From NCBI RefSeq assembly GCF_018598225.1, contig NZ_JAHESF010000001.1, positions 1 to 64,000 on the forward strand: a stretch of 64,000 bases of DNA, written 5' to 3'. Under the pieces are notes generated by a model. The model made no database searches and had not been told where the DNA came from. It worked only from the letters and a program-made list of their open reading frames with translations. The position numbers and the translations under genes were made by a program. Of this stretch, positions 1 through 8,330 are shown one piece after another; positions within the stretch are counted from its first letter, which is position 1; each line of letters starts with the position of its first letter. The DNA is from Chryseosolibacter histidinae. GTDB lineage: Bacteria; Bacteroidota; Bacteroidia; Cytophagales; Cyclobacteriaceae.

Positions 1-78
1 GTGAAAAAGACCGCCGCGAAGAAAACTGCAGCCAAAAAGACGGCGGCGAAGAAGAGTGCGGTGAAGAAGAAGAAATAG
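1..78 (+). CDS. C-terminal tail of a Lys/Ala-rich protein (partial)
   Basis: The first 78 bases are open in frame 1 and end at TAG, encoding a tail made of repeated KKTAA units and finishing in a run of four lysines. The gene starts left of the window, so only about 25 residues are seen. Such tails occur on histone-H1-like proteins and on DNA-binding enzymes such as topoisomerase I in Bacteroidota. Either would fit, and the body of the protein is not available to decide. The composition resembles the complete K/A-rich gene at 14906-15274. That the tail is coding is inferred from its uninterrupted frame and repeat periodicity. Confidence 0.6.
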   Translation: MKKTAAKKTAAKKTAAKKSAVKKKK

Positions 79-81
79 TTT

Positions 82-206
82 GGTTACCAGTTGCCGGTTT
101 CCGGCTGACCGGTTTTGTGAGTTTTAAATTTGACTGACAGACCTTCGAAGGAGTGTCTGATTATCAAAACTACCCCGAACCGGTAACAGGCAACTGGCAA
201 CTTTTT
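82..206. repeat. Family C inverted intergenic repeat
   Basis: The left arm (about 82-115) is built from GTTACCAGTTGCCGG-like words. The right arm (about 178-206) carries the complement, ACCGGTAACAGGCAACTGG. Roughly 60 bases of unrelated sequence lie between them. It fills the gap between the K/A-rich tail and the sirtuin gene. The same family recurs at 35706-35840 and 56946-57088. Confidence 0.7.
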
Positions 207-231
207 CACTTTAAATTCCTAACTTCACTTC

Positions 232-945
232 ATGAGCATGGATGTGAAGAAAAAGCTTGTAGTCCTCAGCGGTGCCGGCATCAGTGCGGAGAGTGGTGTG
301 CCCACCTTCCGCGATTCGGATGGTCTTTGGGAAGGTTATAATGTGATGGAAGTGGCCACTCCTGAAGGCTGGCAAAAAGATCCTGCGTTGGTGCTGGAAT
401 TCTATAATCAGCGACGGAAAAGAGCCCGCGAAGTGAAACCCAACCGCGGTCATGAGGTGCTGGCCGAGCTCGAAGATCATTTCAATGTTACCGTTGTAAC
501 CCAGAATATCGATGACCTGCATGAGCGCGCAGGTTCTACCAACGTCATTCACCTTCATGGAAGCCTGTTCGAATCGCGCAGCTGCGCCGATGAATCATTG
601 GTATATGCTATTGATGGATGGGAGCTGAAGCTTGGAGACCTGTGTGAGAAGGGCTCACAGCTGCGTCCCAACATTGTATGGTTTGGTGAGATGGTTCCGC
701 TGATGGAGGTTGCTGCCATGCATGCGGCGCAAGCCGATATCTTCATCGTGGTGGGTACTTCCCTGGTTGTTTATCCCGCAGCAGGCCTCATTCATTATGT
801 GCCGCACGATACACTAAAATACGTTGTAGATCCCAAGCTGCCCGACATCGGCAACATGCCCTTTTTGAAAATGTTCGCGGAGAAAGCGAGCACGGGAATG
901 GAGAAGGTGAAAGCGGAGCTTTTAAGTTTAAGGTTTAAAGTTTAA
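232..945 (+). CDS. cobB: Sir2-family NAD-dependent protein deacylase (class III-like)
   Basis: A 237-residue sirtuin that removes acyl groups from lysines using NAD+. Visible motifs are GAGISAESG (14-22), TQNIDDLHERAG (90-101), the catalytic HG pair (H109-G110) and GTS (175-177). FYNQRR (57-62) supplies the Tyr-x-x-Arg pair (Y58, R61) that in class III sirtuins (SIRT5, CobB) favours succinyl or malonyl lysine. Only two cysteines (C118, C138) remain where CobB has a four-Cys zinc site, so the zinc knuckle looks degenerate. ATG at 232 is followed by a second ATG at 238; either could start. The last residues, LRFKV, and the stop are encoded by a family A repeat arm. It is a single gene, convergent with the thioredoxin gene downstream. 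Confidence 0.93.
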   Translation: MSMDVKKKLVVLSGAGISAESGVPTFRDSDGLWEGYNVMEVATPEGWQKDPALVLEFYNQRRKRAREVKPNRGHEVLAELEDHFNVTVVTQNIDDLHERAGSTNVIHLHGSLFESRSCADESLVYAIDGWELKLGDLCEKGSQLRPNIVWFGEMVPLMEVAAMHAAQADIFIVVGTSLVVYPAAGLIHYVPHDTLKYVVDPKLPDIGNMPFLKMFAEKASTGMEKVKAELLSLRFKV

Positions 946-1016
946 GGTTTAAAGTTCCGGTCTCTGAAAAACTTTAAACTTTAAATTTGAAACTTGAAAC
1001 TTGAAACTTCAAACTG
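920..1016. repeat. Family A inverted repeat between convergent genes
   Basis: The left arm (920-956) consists of tandem AGTTTAAGGTTTAA words and the right arm (970-1016) of ACTTTAAACTTTAAA and GAAACTTGAAACTT words, with a loop of about 13 bases. It lies between the sirtuin and tlpA-like genes and overlaps the last 26 bases of the sirtuin gene. A transcript in either direction could fold into a long AU-rich hairpin, so it may act as a bidirectional terminator. That role is inferred. Confidence 0.75.
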
Positions 1017-1021
1017 CTGCC

Positions 1022-1633
1022 TCACTTTGTTAAGTTGTTCAGAAACTCCCTGATCTCCTTCGTGTCGTAGTTCGCCGCACCGACCTCCTTGCTTTTAATC
1101 CTGCCTTCTTTGTCTATGATAAACGTTGTTGGAATGGAAGGAACTCTTAGCTGCCGGGGGAGGGATTTGTGTGGCGTATAGACGGGAAACGTATGCTGCT
1201 CGTCTTCGATGTAGCGGGTCACTTTCTTGTGGTGTTCTTCCGCGTCGAGCGAGAGCATGATGAACACGATCTTGTCGTGATCTACGGCATCATAGAGGCG
1301 CTGGATGGAAGGCATCTCCACGCGGCATGGTCCGCACCACGTTGCCCACAGGTTGATGAAGATGACTTTGCCCTTGAACTCATTCACATCCACCAGGTTG
1401 CCTTTCAGGTCTTTGATGGTGAAGTTGTAATCGAAGGCAGGCGCGGATCTCTCTGTCTGCACAGGATCAAAGTCCATGGCGCCTGTTTTCATCAGGGCCG
1501 ACTGGGTGAGAAAAGAAATGCCTGCCAGCATCCCGGTATACCGTAAGATCAGCAGCAGGGCGATACCAGCCAGCCAGGGTTTGAGTGGCCCGAAAAAGGC
1601 CTTCAGCCGTTGAATTTTAATGGATTTGTTCAT
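1022..1633 (-). CDS. TlpA-like membrane-anchored thioredoxin-fold protein
   Basis: A 203-residue protein with a cytoplasmic basic start, one membrane segment (about 20-40) and a periplasmic thioredoxin-fold domain. The redox motif WCGPC is at 99-103 inside NLWATWCGPCRVEMPS, and the cis-proline region reads SIPTTFIID. These are hallmarks of the TlpA/ResA/AhpC-TSA group, which reduce disulfides outside the cytoplasm, for example in cytochrome c maturation. The specific partner is not evident, because no cytochrome genes are near. ATG at 1633 was chosen because the longer frame begins with TTG at 1666 and adds only a short basic stretch. It is convergent with the sirtuin gene and divergent from the gene at 1713. 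Confidence 0.88.
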   Translation of the reverse strand: MNKSIKIQRLKAFFGPLKPWLAGIALLLILRYTGMLAGISFLTQSALMKTGAMDFDPVQTERSAPAFDYNFTIKDLKGNLVDVNEFKGKVIFINLWATWCGPCRVEMPSIQRLYDAVDHDKIVFIMLSLDAEEHHKKVTRYIEDEQHTFPVYTPHKSLPRQLRVPSIPTTFIIDKEGRIKSKEVGAANYDTKEIREFLNNLTK

Positions 1634-1712
1634 TTTGCGCTGGTTTCTTGTTTTCGTGCCGCTCAATTCACACGATTTTAACTAATTTCGGAGGATAATT
1701 TGTTCAAAAAAC

Positions 1713-3494
1713 ATGACAAAACTTAGCTTCCTGAAGATCACTATGCTGTTGCTGCTGGTGCAGACGGCATACGGCCAAAAAGTTAAGTATAAGGACATTT
1801 TCGCGTTGCTGAGCATCAAGCAATATGAACAAGCCGAACCTTTTCTGAAGCGGTATCTGAAGGAAAACGACGACAATCCCAATGCCTTCCTGTACATGGG
1901 CATCATCTTCCAGGAGAAGGCTTCCAAGAACGACATCCTCAAACAGACATCCCTGGCAGTGGCCAACATGGATTCTGCCAACCTGTTCTACGACAAAGCT
2001 TACAAGACGATAGACGACCGCGAGGTGCGGCGCAACAAGGAATATTATCAGGCCTACAACCGCCGTGACCTCCGCACAGGCGAGTTCGGTGTGAAGCTCT
2101 CCGACATCCAGTTCGACATCGAAAAAAGAATAGAAGGGCAGAAGGAGCGCATCGATAAAGTGAAGATGGTGAAATTCTATTTTTCACTGGCCGATACGTT
2201 GTACCAGAGGTCGAATGCCCTGTACCGGTCGATGCAACGCGCCTATCCTGGCGAACGTCAGCTTTACCTGAGAGCTGATGAGACCACGGTCAAAGGTTTG
2301 CAGGTGCTGGCAATGCGCTTCGACTCCAGCTTCAGGGCGTTTGAGCAATACAAAGCCAGCTCGGCCACCCTCGGCAAAACGGGTTACAATCAGACGGTAT
2401 CGCTGGCGGAGATCGACGATTTTTCAAAAGACGGAACATCGCTTGCCGATCCCTACCAGGAGGAGGTAAAGCTGTGGGACTATAAAAAATTCGCCGACAA
2501 GGCGCGTGCCGTCATCGAGAAGGAAATACTGCCGATGCGCGAGCACCTCGTTTCGTACGACATCGAGATCAACAAGCTCCGGGACAAGCTGAACGCAGAC
2601 TCCGTCTCAGTGCGGAGCGACCTCACCAAGCTCATCGACAGGCTACTCTATGATCAATTGAAGAAATACGATCCGGAGCCGTTGCCCATGGAAGTTTTCA
2701 GCCTGAAGACCGCCGACCTCGAGTACCGTTCGGCGCTGCTGGAGAACAAGGCATTGAAAGACACTTCCGATGTGCACCTGAAACTGCGGCTGATCAACAA
2801 CGAGCTGCGTCTGCTGGGCAAGCTCGACAGCGTGGCCGGAAAACTTTCGCCGGAAGGCATCACACAGAAGGCGCCCGATTACCAGCACTTCATTACCAGC
2901 ACGTTCAGCAGCACCGATGTGCTGAAGAGTTATGTGAGATCGTTGAAGGAATTTGCGGAACGTGAGAAACGTAAAAAAGATAATGAGCTGCAGGCGCGGA
3001 TGAAAGCGCTCGACTGGATCGTTGACGGTGCTGACTCCATACCCTTGAAACAACAGGTGCTGGCCAAGGTGTACAAGCCGCTCTTCACGGCAGATGAAAA
3101 GTATACCCTGGGACTTCGCCTGAAAGATTCCACCAACGCCGATGGTTATTTCTATACCATCACGGCTGCGCGAAAACCCGAGGTGAAGGTGTTGTTCCCG
3201 GTTGACAAGTCATCGTTCAAAGAAAGAAAGCTGCCTGTAACGAAGGGGCTGACGTATTCCGATGCAACGGGCCAGATCTACTTTGTGCTGCTCTATTCTG
3301 AAAAGGTAAACAAAGACAAGTATCCCGCCACCCTGGCCAAGATCTACCGCTCAGACGGACTGGCCTGGAGCAACAACTACCAGCTGCCCTTCATTCCGAA
3401 AGAGATCCAGCTAAAACAGGAGACAGGAGAGGTGACGATCAAAAACGACACCCAGGTGACGGTGATCGATAAGAATGGGAAAGTGGTGAAGTAG
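1713..3494 (+). CDS. Exported TPR-like protein of unknown function
   Basis: A 593-residue protein with a clear signal peptide (hydrophobic 5-18, ending TAYGQ). The N-terminal part (about 25-130) resembles tetratricopeptide repeats, with FLKRYLKEN followed by NAFLYMGIIFQEKA. The middle (130-470) is rich in charged helices and probably coiled coil. The C-terminal 120 residues have beta-rich character (FFVLLYSEK-type strands). I do not recognise a named family. It is probably periplasmic or surface-associated and may be a scaffold. It is a stand-alone gene, divergent from the thioredoxin gene by about 80 bases and convergent with the gene at 3595, with a family A repeat between. Confidence 0.85.
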   Translation: MTKLSFLKITMLLLLVQTAYGQKVKYKDIFALLSIKQYEQAEPFLKRYLKENDDNPNAFLYMGIIFQEKASKNDILKQTSLAVANMDSANLFYDKAYKTIDDREVRRNKEYYQAYNRRDLRTGEFGVKLSDIQFDIEKRIEGQKERIDKVKMVKFYFSLADTLYQRSNALYRSMQRAYPGERQLYLRADETTVKGLQVLAMRFDSSFRAFEQYKASSATLGKTGYNQTVSLAEIDDFSKDGTSLADPYQEEVKLWDYKKFADKARAVIEKEILPMREHLVSYDIEINKLRDKLNADSVSVRSDLTKLIDRLLYDQLKKYDPEPLPMEVFSLKTADLEYRSALLENKALKDTSDVHLKLRLINNELRLLGKLDSVAGKLSPEGITQKAPDYQHFITSTFSSTDVLKSYVRSLKEFAEREKRKKDNELQARMKALDWIVDGADSIPLKQQVLAKVYKPLFTADEKYTLGLRLKDSTNADGYFYTITAARKPEVKVLFPVDKSSFKERKLPVTKGLTYSDATGQIYFVLLYSEKVNKDKYPATLAKIYRSDGLAWSNNYQLPFIPKEIQLKQETGEVTIKNDTQVTVIDKNGKVVK

Positions 3495-3594
3495 TTTAAA
3501 GTTAAAAGTTTAAGGTTTAAAGTTGTGTGCGAATCACATTACTGTGGGAAACCTCAACTTGAAACTTCAAACTTTAAATTTTAAACTTTTCCAA
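3492..3594. repeat. Family A inverted repeat between convergent genes
   Basis: The left arm (3494-3524) has TTTAAAGTTAAAAGTTTAAGG-type words and the right arm (3553-3592) the complementary ACTTTAAATTTTAAAC words, around a loop of about 28 bases. It begins at the stop codon of the upstream gene and reaches the stop of the downstream convergent gene. Confidence 0.72.
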
Positions 3595-4044
3595 CTACTG
3601 GCCTACCAGTTTCTTCCAGTCCTGGAAGCGCATGTCGATGCGGCTCTTGATCTTTTCGTAGTTTTCCCAGCTATCGGTAACGTGATAGATAGAAGGCAGG
3701 GTTTTGACAAGGATCTCGTCGTAATCACCGCGGTATAACCCGCCGCCGTAATAGTAATACGTGAACATGTTGCCGCTCTTGCTGAAGAGTTCGTAACCCA
3801 GGTATCCGTCCCAGATCTCGCTGAGGATGGTACATGAAATTTCCCTGCGTCTGAACCTGAAGATCTGGTTGGAAGCTTCGTCTTCAAAGTATTCGGAATA
3901 CAATCCGGCGTCGATGATCCACCCAAGGTACATGCCGATATGCACATAAGCTTGCTCTATGGGTAATGAATCGGGAAAGTTTCCAAGAAAGTGACTCTTG
4001 GCGTTGTCGTAAATGGTTTTCTGAATATCGGCTTTCTTTTCCAT
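3595..4044 (-). CDS. Conserved hypothetical cytosolic protein
   Basis: A 149-residue soluble protein without signal peptide or membrane segment. Notable segments are HIGMYLGWIIDAGLY, GYLGYELFSKSG and YHVTDSWENYEKIKSRID near the C-terminus. They resemble a small family of uncharacterised bacterial proteins (possibly DUF7832), but the match is from memory. ATG at 4044 (MEKKADIQ) is preferred over an upstream start at 4092, whose extra 16 residues run into repeat-like DNA. No partner genes are evident, and its function is unknown. Confidence 0.75.
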   Translation of the reverse strand: MEKKADIQKTIYDNAKSHFLGNFPDSLPIEQAYVHIGMYLGWIIDAGLYSEYFEDEASNQIFRFRRREISCTILSEIWDGYLGYELFSKSGNMFTYYYYGGGLYRGDYDEILVKTLPSIYHVTDSWENYEKIKSRIDMRFQDWKKLVGQ

Positions 4045-4092
4045 AGAACAAGTATAGTAGTTTAATCGAAAGTTTGAAACGTTTAAAGTCAA

Positions 4093-4378
4093 AAGTTTCG
4101 CGACTAAAGTTTGTAATTTCTGGTTAAAAGGTACAAGGCTGTTGGTTACCTGAATGCAGGTTCACGCGTAAATGCATTTCCCGCAAAGTCGCGGAGAAGC
4201 GCAAAGCACGCGAAGGTTTTCCTTTTTGAAACCCGTTATCCTGAGAGTGACGGATCCCCGGATCGTTAAGCCACCATTCGGGGATGGCGATGAAATAAAA
4301 CACCGTTTTAACGCATTCGCATTCAACAATTCTTAGCGGCCTCTGCGCTCCTTTGCGCCCCTTTGCGTGAACGGTATT
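4093..4378. repeat. Gap with family J inverted repeat (arms 4161-4216 and 4330-4374)
   Basis: The gap holds no credible gene. The left arm contains CGCAAAGTCGCGGAGAAGCG and the right arm the complement, CTCTGCGCTCCTTTGCG, about 115 bases apart. Both are made of CGCAAAG-type words. The first 20 bases carry remnants of family A words. It sits between the 3' end of the SpmAB gene and the 5' end of the hypothetical gene (both minus strand), so it may also contain the latter's promoter. Confidence 0.65.
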
Positions 4379-5620
4379 CTAGTAGAAGAAAAGATAACCT
4401 GCGAAGATGCCGCCGAGCACGCCGAAGAGATCGGCGATGAGGCCTCCGGTGACAGCGTACCGGGTCTTGCGGATGTTCACTGAGCCGAAGTAGAGGGCAA
4501 GCACATAGAAAGTTGTCTCCGCACATCCCCGGAAGATGCTGGCCATGTTGGCAACAAAAGAATCGGGGCCTCCGAAGGCAGGGTCTTGCGATACCGTGAT
4601 CATCATCGCCCGCGCGCTTTGTCCACTCAGTGGTTTCAGAAAGGCCACGGGCAACGCATCCACAAAATCAGTATTGACCTGGAAGGCGGCGAGCAGTGAG
4701 CGGAAGCCGTCTGTAAGATAGGTCAGCGCACCCGAGCTCTGAAATACACCGATGCCCACGAGAATAGCTACCAGGAAAGGAATGATCTTGATCGACGTTG
4801 CAAATCCTTCTTTCGCACCTTCGATGAATGTTTCGAAGATGGGCACTTTGCGATAAAGCGCCATCGACAGGAAAGTGATGATCAGCGTGAGAATGAAAAT
4901 GCTTGTGAACAGCAGCGACTGGACCTGCAGCTGCTCTTTGTTGAGCGATGAGAAATACCATACCACCAGGCCTATGAACCCGATGATGCCGCCGAGGTAT
5001 GCCAGCACTACCGGATGAAGCAGGTTGATGCGCTGCCGGATGCTCACGTAGATCAGTCCCGCGAGGGTAGAGCAGAACGTGGCGATCAGGGTAGGAATGA
5101 AGATGCTGGTGGGATTCGCGGAGCCCATGGTAACGCGGTCTGCGATGATGGACAGTGGAATAATGGATAACCCCGAAGCATTCAGCACCAGGAACATGAT
5201 CTGCGCATTGGAGGCCGTGTCTTTATCAGGGTTGATCTCCTGGAGATCGTTCATGGCTTTCAAGCCCAGCGGGGTGGCGGCGTTATCGAGGCCGATCATA
5301 TTGGCGCTGAAGTTCATGATGATAGAGCCGGTAGCCGGGTGGTTACGCGGGATCTCGGGGAACAGCCTGCTGAAGAAAGGACCGACCAGCCGTGACAATA
5401 CCGGAATGATGCCGCCGCGTTCTCCCACTTTCATCAACCCGAGCCACAAGGTCATGACACCGGTTAACCCGATGGAAATCTCGAATCCTACCTTGGCCTT
5501 TTCGAACGTAGCCTGGAGCATGGCGGGGAAAACACCCATGTCCTGAAAGAAGATCAGCTTGACCAATGAAACGACAAATGCAATGAAGAAGAATGCAACC
5601 CAGATATAGTTTAACGCCAT
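4379..5620 (-). CDS. Fused SpmA/SpmB nucleoside-recognition (gate) domain membrane protein
   Basis: A 413-residue polytopic membrane protein with two gate domains. The first, SpmA-like half has ISIGLTGVMTLWLGLMKVGE, then NFSANMIGLDNAATPLG and NASGLSIIP. The second, SpmB-like half has PFLVAILVGIGVFQSSG, then KPLSGQSARAMM and FRGCAETTFYVLALYFG. In Bacillus the halves are separate spore-maturation proteins. In non-sporulating Bacteroidota the fused form is common and its substrate is unknown. It is predicted to lie in the inner membrane. It is transcribed alone, about 240 bases downstream of rsmE. Confidence 0.88.
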   Translation of the reverse strand: MALNYIWVAFFFIAFVVSLVKLIFFQDMGVFPAMLQATFEKAKVGFEISIGLTGVMTLWLGLMKVGERGGIIPVLSRLVGPFFSRLFPEIPRNHPATGSIIMNFSANMIGLDNAATPLGLKAMNDLQEINPDKDTASNAQIMFLVLNASGLSIIPLSIIADRVTMGSANPTSIFIPTLIATFCSTLAGLIYVSIRQRINLLHPVVLAYLGGIIGFIGLVVWYFSSLNKEQLQVQSLLFTSIFILTLIITFLSMALYRKVPIFETFIEGAKEGFATSIKIIPFLVAILVGIGVFQSSGALTYLTDGFRSLLAAFQVNTDFVDALPVAFLKPLSGQSARAMMITVSQDPAFGGPDSFVANMASIFRGCAETTFYVLALYFGSVNIRKTRYAVTGGLIADLFGVLGGIFAGYLFFY

Positions 5621-5744
5621 GAGATTCGTTTCGGATTAGTGTGCAAGAAACATTTAAACGAAGCGCAGTACAAGATAAGGAATCGGGCGATTCTGCAACA
5701 TGTAAGAAAGGACTTCTTTATCCTGTTTTCAAACCAGCAGTTTT

Positions 5745-5822
5745 AAGTACGATCCCGATAACTATCGGGAACGAAGGTACGAGGTACGATGCCGGGAACG
5801 GGGCTCTCCGTACCTCGTACAT
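5745..5822. repeat. Hairpin plus family F inverted repeat
   Basis: A perfect 8-bp stem with a 2-base loop (TCCCGATA..TATCGGGA, 5753-5770) precedes a second inverted pair, GGTACGAGGTACGA (5777-5790) with CCGTACCTCGTAC (5808-5820). They lie downstream of rsmE and upstream of the SpmAB gene. A terminator role for rsmE is plausible. The rest of the 236-base gap shows nothing else. Confidence 0.6.
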
Positions 5823-5856
5823 TTAGATGCAACAGAATAGCGAGAATGCGGCGCTG

Positions 5857-6555
5857 TTACAGGTTGATTAAGCTGAGCGTATGACACGCAACAACACCGG
5901 CTGTTTCGGTTCTTAAGCGGCTGTCGCCAAGGTTCACTTTCCGGTAGCCCAAGGCTAAGGCAGCTTCGAGCTCTTCTTTAGAGAAGTCTCCTTCGGGCCC
6001 GATAAGCACAAGATAGTGCTGGCCAGGCGTTGCTTCATCTTTCAGGTGCCGGGGATTGGAGGCATCCACGTAAGCGATGAAACGTTGTGTGGCCGGATGG
6101 TTGTTGATGAGATCGTGAAAAGCGACGATGCCACTTACTTCCGGCAGGGTGGCCTTGATGGACTGCTTCATGGCGCTGATGGCAACTTTTTTCAGGCGCT
6201 CGGTTTTGATGAAGCTTCTCTCAGAGTTTTGACAATCCATCAGGGTAATGTGATCGACGCCGATCTCCACTGACTTCTCTACGAACCACTCGATGCGGTC
6301 TGCATTCTTGGTAGGGGCAATGGCGATGTGCACCGAGAAGCCCTTCTCTTTTTCTTTCGATTGGTGTTTGATGGTGAAGGTACATTGCCGCGGGTCGTCT
6401 TTGACGATGATGGCATCGTAGAAGCTGCCTTTTCCGTCGGTGATGTGGATGAGCTCGCCCTGGCGTTTTCGCAGCACCTTGATGCAGTGCCTCGATTCTT
6501 CTTCGTCGAGGTGGTGAATATTTTCACCGATCAGGGGCTGGTAGAAGAGGTTCAC
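5857..6555 (-). CDS. rsmE: 16S rRNA m3U1498 methyltransferase RsmE
   Basis: A 232-residue SPOUT methyltransferase that methylates U1498 of 16S rRNA at N3 with SAM. The N-terminal PUA-like domain (1-70) contains HHLDEEESRHCIKVLRKRQGE. The C-terminal knot domain carries VLIGPEGDFSKEEL and VNLGDSRLRTETAGVVA, the SAM-binding signature. The start is GTG at 6555 and follows the upstream acyl-CoA-binding protein gene after TGA and a single CGT codon, in the same frame. It must therefore be translationally coupled or very closely co-translated, and no other start fits. Length is normal for the family. Confidence 0.95.
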   Translation of the reverse strand: MNLFYQPLIGENIHHLDEEESRHCIKVLRKRQGELIHITDGKGSFYDAIIVKDDPRQCTFTIKHQSKEKEKGFSVHIAIAPTKNADRIEWFVEKSVEIGVDHITLMDCQNSERSFIKTERLKKVAISAMKQSIKATLPEVSGIVAFHDLINNHPATQRFIAYVDASNPRHLKDEATPGQHYLVLIGPEGDFSKEELEAALALGYRKVNLGDSRLRTETAGVVACHTLSLINL

Positions 6556-6558
6556 ACG

Positions 6559-6816
6559 TCAGGCGTCTTGCTGCAGTTTTGCCACCAGGCTGATGTATTC
6601 TTTCATGGCCTGCTCTTTGGTTTTGCCTTTCAGCTCAGCCCAGGCATCGTATTTGGCAATGGCCTTGAAGTCGAAGCCACCGGGCCTGTCGCCTGAAACA
6701 TCGCCTTCGGTTCCCTGTTTGTACAGGCCATAGAGTTGAAGAAGCGTTTCATTGTCGGGGCGTTTTGGCAGCTCTTTAGAACGGGTAACAGCTTGCTCGA
6801 ATTCCTGCTGAAGCAT
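6559..6816 (-). CDS. Acyl-CoA-binding protein (ACBP fold)
   Basis: An 85-residue four-helix protein of the ACBP family, which binds long-chain acyl-CoA thioesters in the cytosol. Diagnostic residues are in LLQLYGLYKQGTEGD (about 26-40) and KYDAWAELKGKTKEQAMKEY (about 55-74), where the Tyr, Lys and Trp contact CoA in characterised homologues. Bacterial ACBPs are less common than eukaryotic ones but recur in Bacteroidota. It is the first gene of a two-gene unit with rsmE. A family A repeat separates it from gltA upstream. Its role in acyl-CoA pool buffering is inferred from family. Confidence 0.92.
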   Translation of the reverse strand: MLQQEFEQAVTRSKELPKRPDNETLLQLYGLYKQGTEGDVSGDRPGGFDFKAIAKYDAWAELKGKTKEQAMKEYISLVAKLQQDA

Positions 6817-6820
6817 GTGG

Positions 6821-6906
6821 GTTGAAAGTTTCAGGTTTAAAGTTTAAAGTCAGGGGGGTGCTCCGAACTTTAAACTTTAAACTTTGAATTTAAACTTGGA
6901 ACTTGG
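6821..6906. repeat. Family A inverted repeat between gltA and the ACBP gene
   Basis: The left arm is 6821-6851 and the right arm 6865-6906, with a short G-rich loop (CAGGGGGGTGCTCC). It abuts the gltA stop codon and the ACBP start, so it occupies the whole intergenic gap. It would fold in the transcript of these two same-strand genes and may terminate or attenuate between them. Confidence 0.72.
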
Positions 6907-8193
6907 TTAACGTTTTTTGATCTCGGTATAAGGTCTCAGCTTGTGGCCAGTGTAGATCTGGCGCGGCCTTCCGATAGGTTCTTTGTTTTCGCGCATCTCT
7001 TTCCATTGTGCGATCCAGCCCGGCATACGGCCCATGGCGAACATCACCGTGAACATATCCACGGGAATTCCCAGCGCACGGTAAATGATGCCTGAATAGA
7101 AGTCTACGTTCGGGTAAAGTTTCCTTTCAATGAAGTAAGAGTCTTTCAGCGCGGCTTCCTCCAGCTTTTTGGCGATCTCCAGCACCGGGTCATTCACTCC
7201 CAGCTTGTTCAATACGTCGTCAGCTGCCTTCTTGATGATCTTGGCGCGCGGATCGAAATTCTTGTACACACGGTGACCGAAGCCCATCAGGCGGAAACCG
7301 CTGTTCTTGTCCTTTGCTTTGGCGATCCATTTGTCGGTATCTCCGCCGTCGTTCTTGATGTTCTCCAGCATAACGATCACTTCCTGGTTGGCGCCGCCGT
7401 GAAGGGGTCCCCACAGGGCGTTGATGCCCGCTGATATAGAAGAATAAATGCTTGCCTTAGATGATCCCACGATGCGCACGGTAGAGGTGGAGCAGTTCTG
7501 CTCATGGTCAGCGTGCAGGATGAGGAGCTTGTCCAATGCCTGCGCTACCACCGGGTCAACTTCATATTGCTCGGCAGGCAGGGCGAACATCATCTTGAGG
7601 AAACGTGAGCAGTAGTCGAGGGAGTTATCAGGATAGTTCACGGGATGTCCTACGGCGTTCTTGTAAGCCCATGCTGCAAACGTCGGCATCTTGGCCAGTG
7701 AGCGCACGATGCTCAGGTATACACCATCGGTAGACCTGTTGGGGTCCAGCGACTCAGGATAGAAAGCGGTCTGTGAGCAGAACATTGAAGCCAGCACGCC
7801 CATGGGGTGCGATGTTGACGGGAAACCGTCGAGGATCTTTTTGGTATCCTCGTGCACCAGCGTATGGGTTTTGATATCGTATGTGAACTTGTCGAGCTGC
7901 GGCTGTGTGGGAAGCTCACCGAAGATCAGCAGGTAAGCCACCTCCAGGAAAGTAGATTTTTCAGCCAGCTCCTCTATCGAATAACCTCTGTATCGTAAGA
8001 TCCCGTTGTCTCCATCCAGGAATGTTATGGCGCTTTTGGTGGCTCCGGTATTTTTGTATCCCAGGTCAAGGGTGATTACCTTGGCTTTTTCCAGAAGGTC
8101 GCTGATATCAACGCCAATTTCACCCTCTGAGCCTACAACGACCGGGAGCGTGTAGGACTTGCCATCAATAATCAATTCTGCAGTTTTGGACAT
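6907..8193 (-). CDS. gltA: Citrate synthase
   Basis: A 428-residue type II (hexameric) citrate synthase, condensing oxaloacetate and acetyl-CoA at entry to the TCA cycle. Family signatures seen are LHADHEQNCSTSTVR (catalytic His region), WGPLHGGANQEV (second catalytic His) and GFGHRVYKNFDPRA (oxaloacetate-binding His-Arg and catalytic Asp region). The N-terminal beta-rich extension and full length match the Gram-negative type. It is transcribed alone, with about 140 bases upstream to the prohibitin-like gene and a family A repeat directly after its stop. Confidence 0.97.
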   Translation of the reverse strand: MSKTAELIIDGKSYTLPVVVGSEGEIGVDISDLLEKAKVITLDLGYKNTGATKSAITFLDGDNGILRYRGYSIEELAEKSTFLEVAYLLIFGELPTQPQLDKFTYDIKTHTLVHEDTKKILDGFPSTSHPMGVLASMFCSQTAFYPESLDPNRSTDGVYLSIVRSLAKMPTFAAWAYKNAVGHPVNYPDNSLDYCSRFLKMMFALPAEQYEVDPVVAQALDKLLILHADHEQNCSTSTVRIVGSSKASIYSSISAGINALWGPLHGGANQEVIVMLENIKNDGGDTDKWIAKAKDKNSGFRLMGFGHRVYKNFDPRAKIIKKAADDVLNKLGVNDPVLEIAKKLEEAALKDSYFIERKLYPNVDFYSGIIYRALGIPVDMFTVMFAMGRMPGWIAQWKEMRENKEPIGRPRQIYTGHKLRPYTEIKKR

Positions 8194-8330
8194 GTTTAAA
8201 GTGTTTATAGCAAAGGTTTTAAATATAGGGTAGAATTATGTTTTGGGAAAAGAATGCACTAAAAATTAATCTAAATTAAAGGTTGGCCACAAGCGCCGTC
8301 AGGGGCCTGTAACCGGATATCAGTCTTATT

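Noticed and set aside
153-341. Short open frame ahead of and overlapping the sirtuin.
   Set aside because: It covers a repeat arm and an out-of-frame part of the sirtuin gene.
4161-4374. Spaced CGCAAAG words and other tandem word strings looked at first like short CRISPR repeats.
   Set aside because: Words are degenerate, unequal in spacing, lack unique spacers of constant length, occur as inverted arms, and no cas gene is present.
5641-5826. Short open frame in the rsmE/SpmAB gap.
   Set aside because: It runs through a hairpin and family F repeat and has no protein-like composition.
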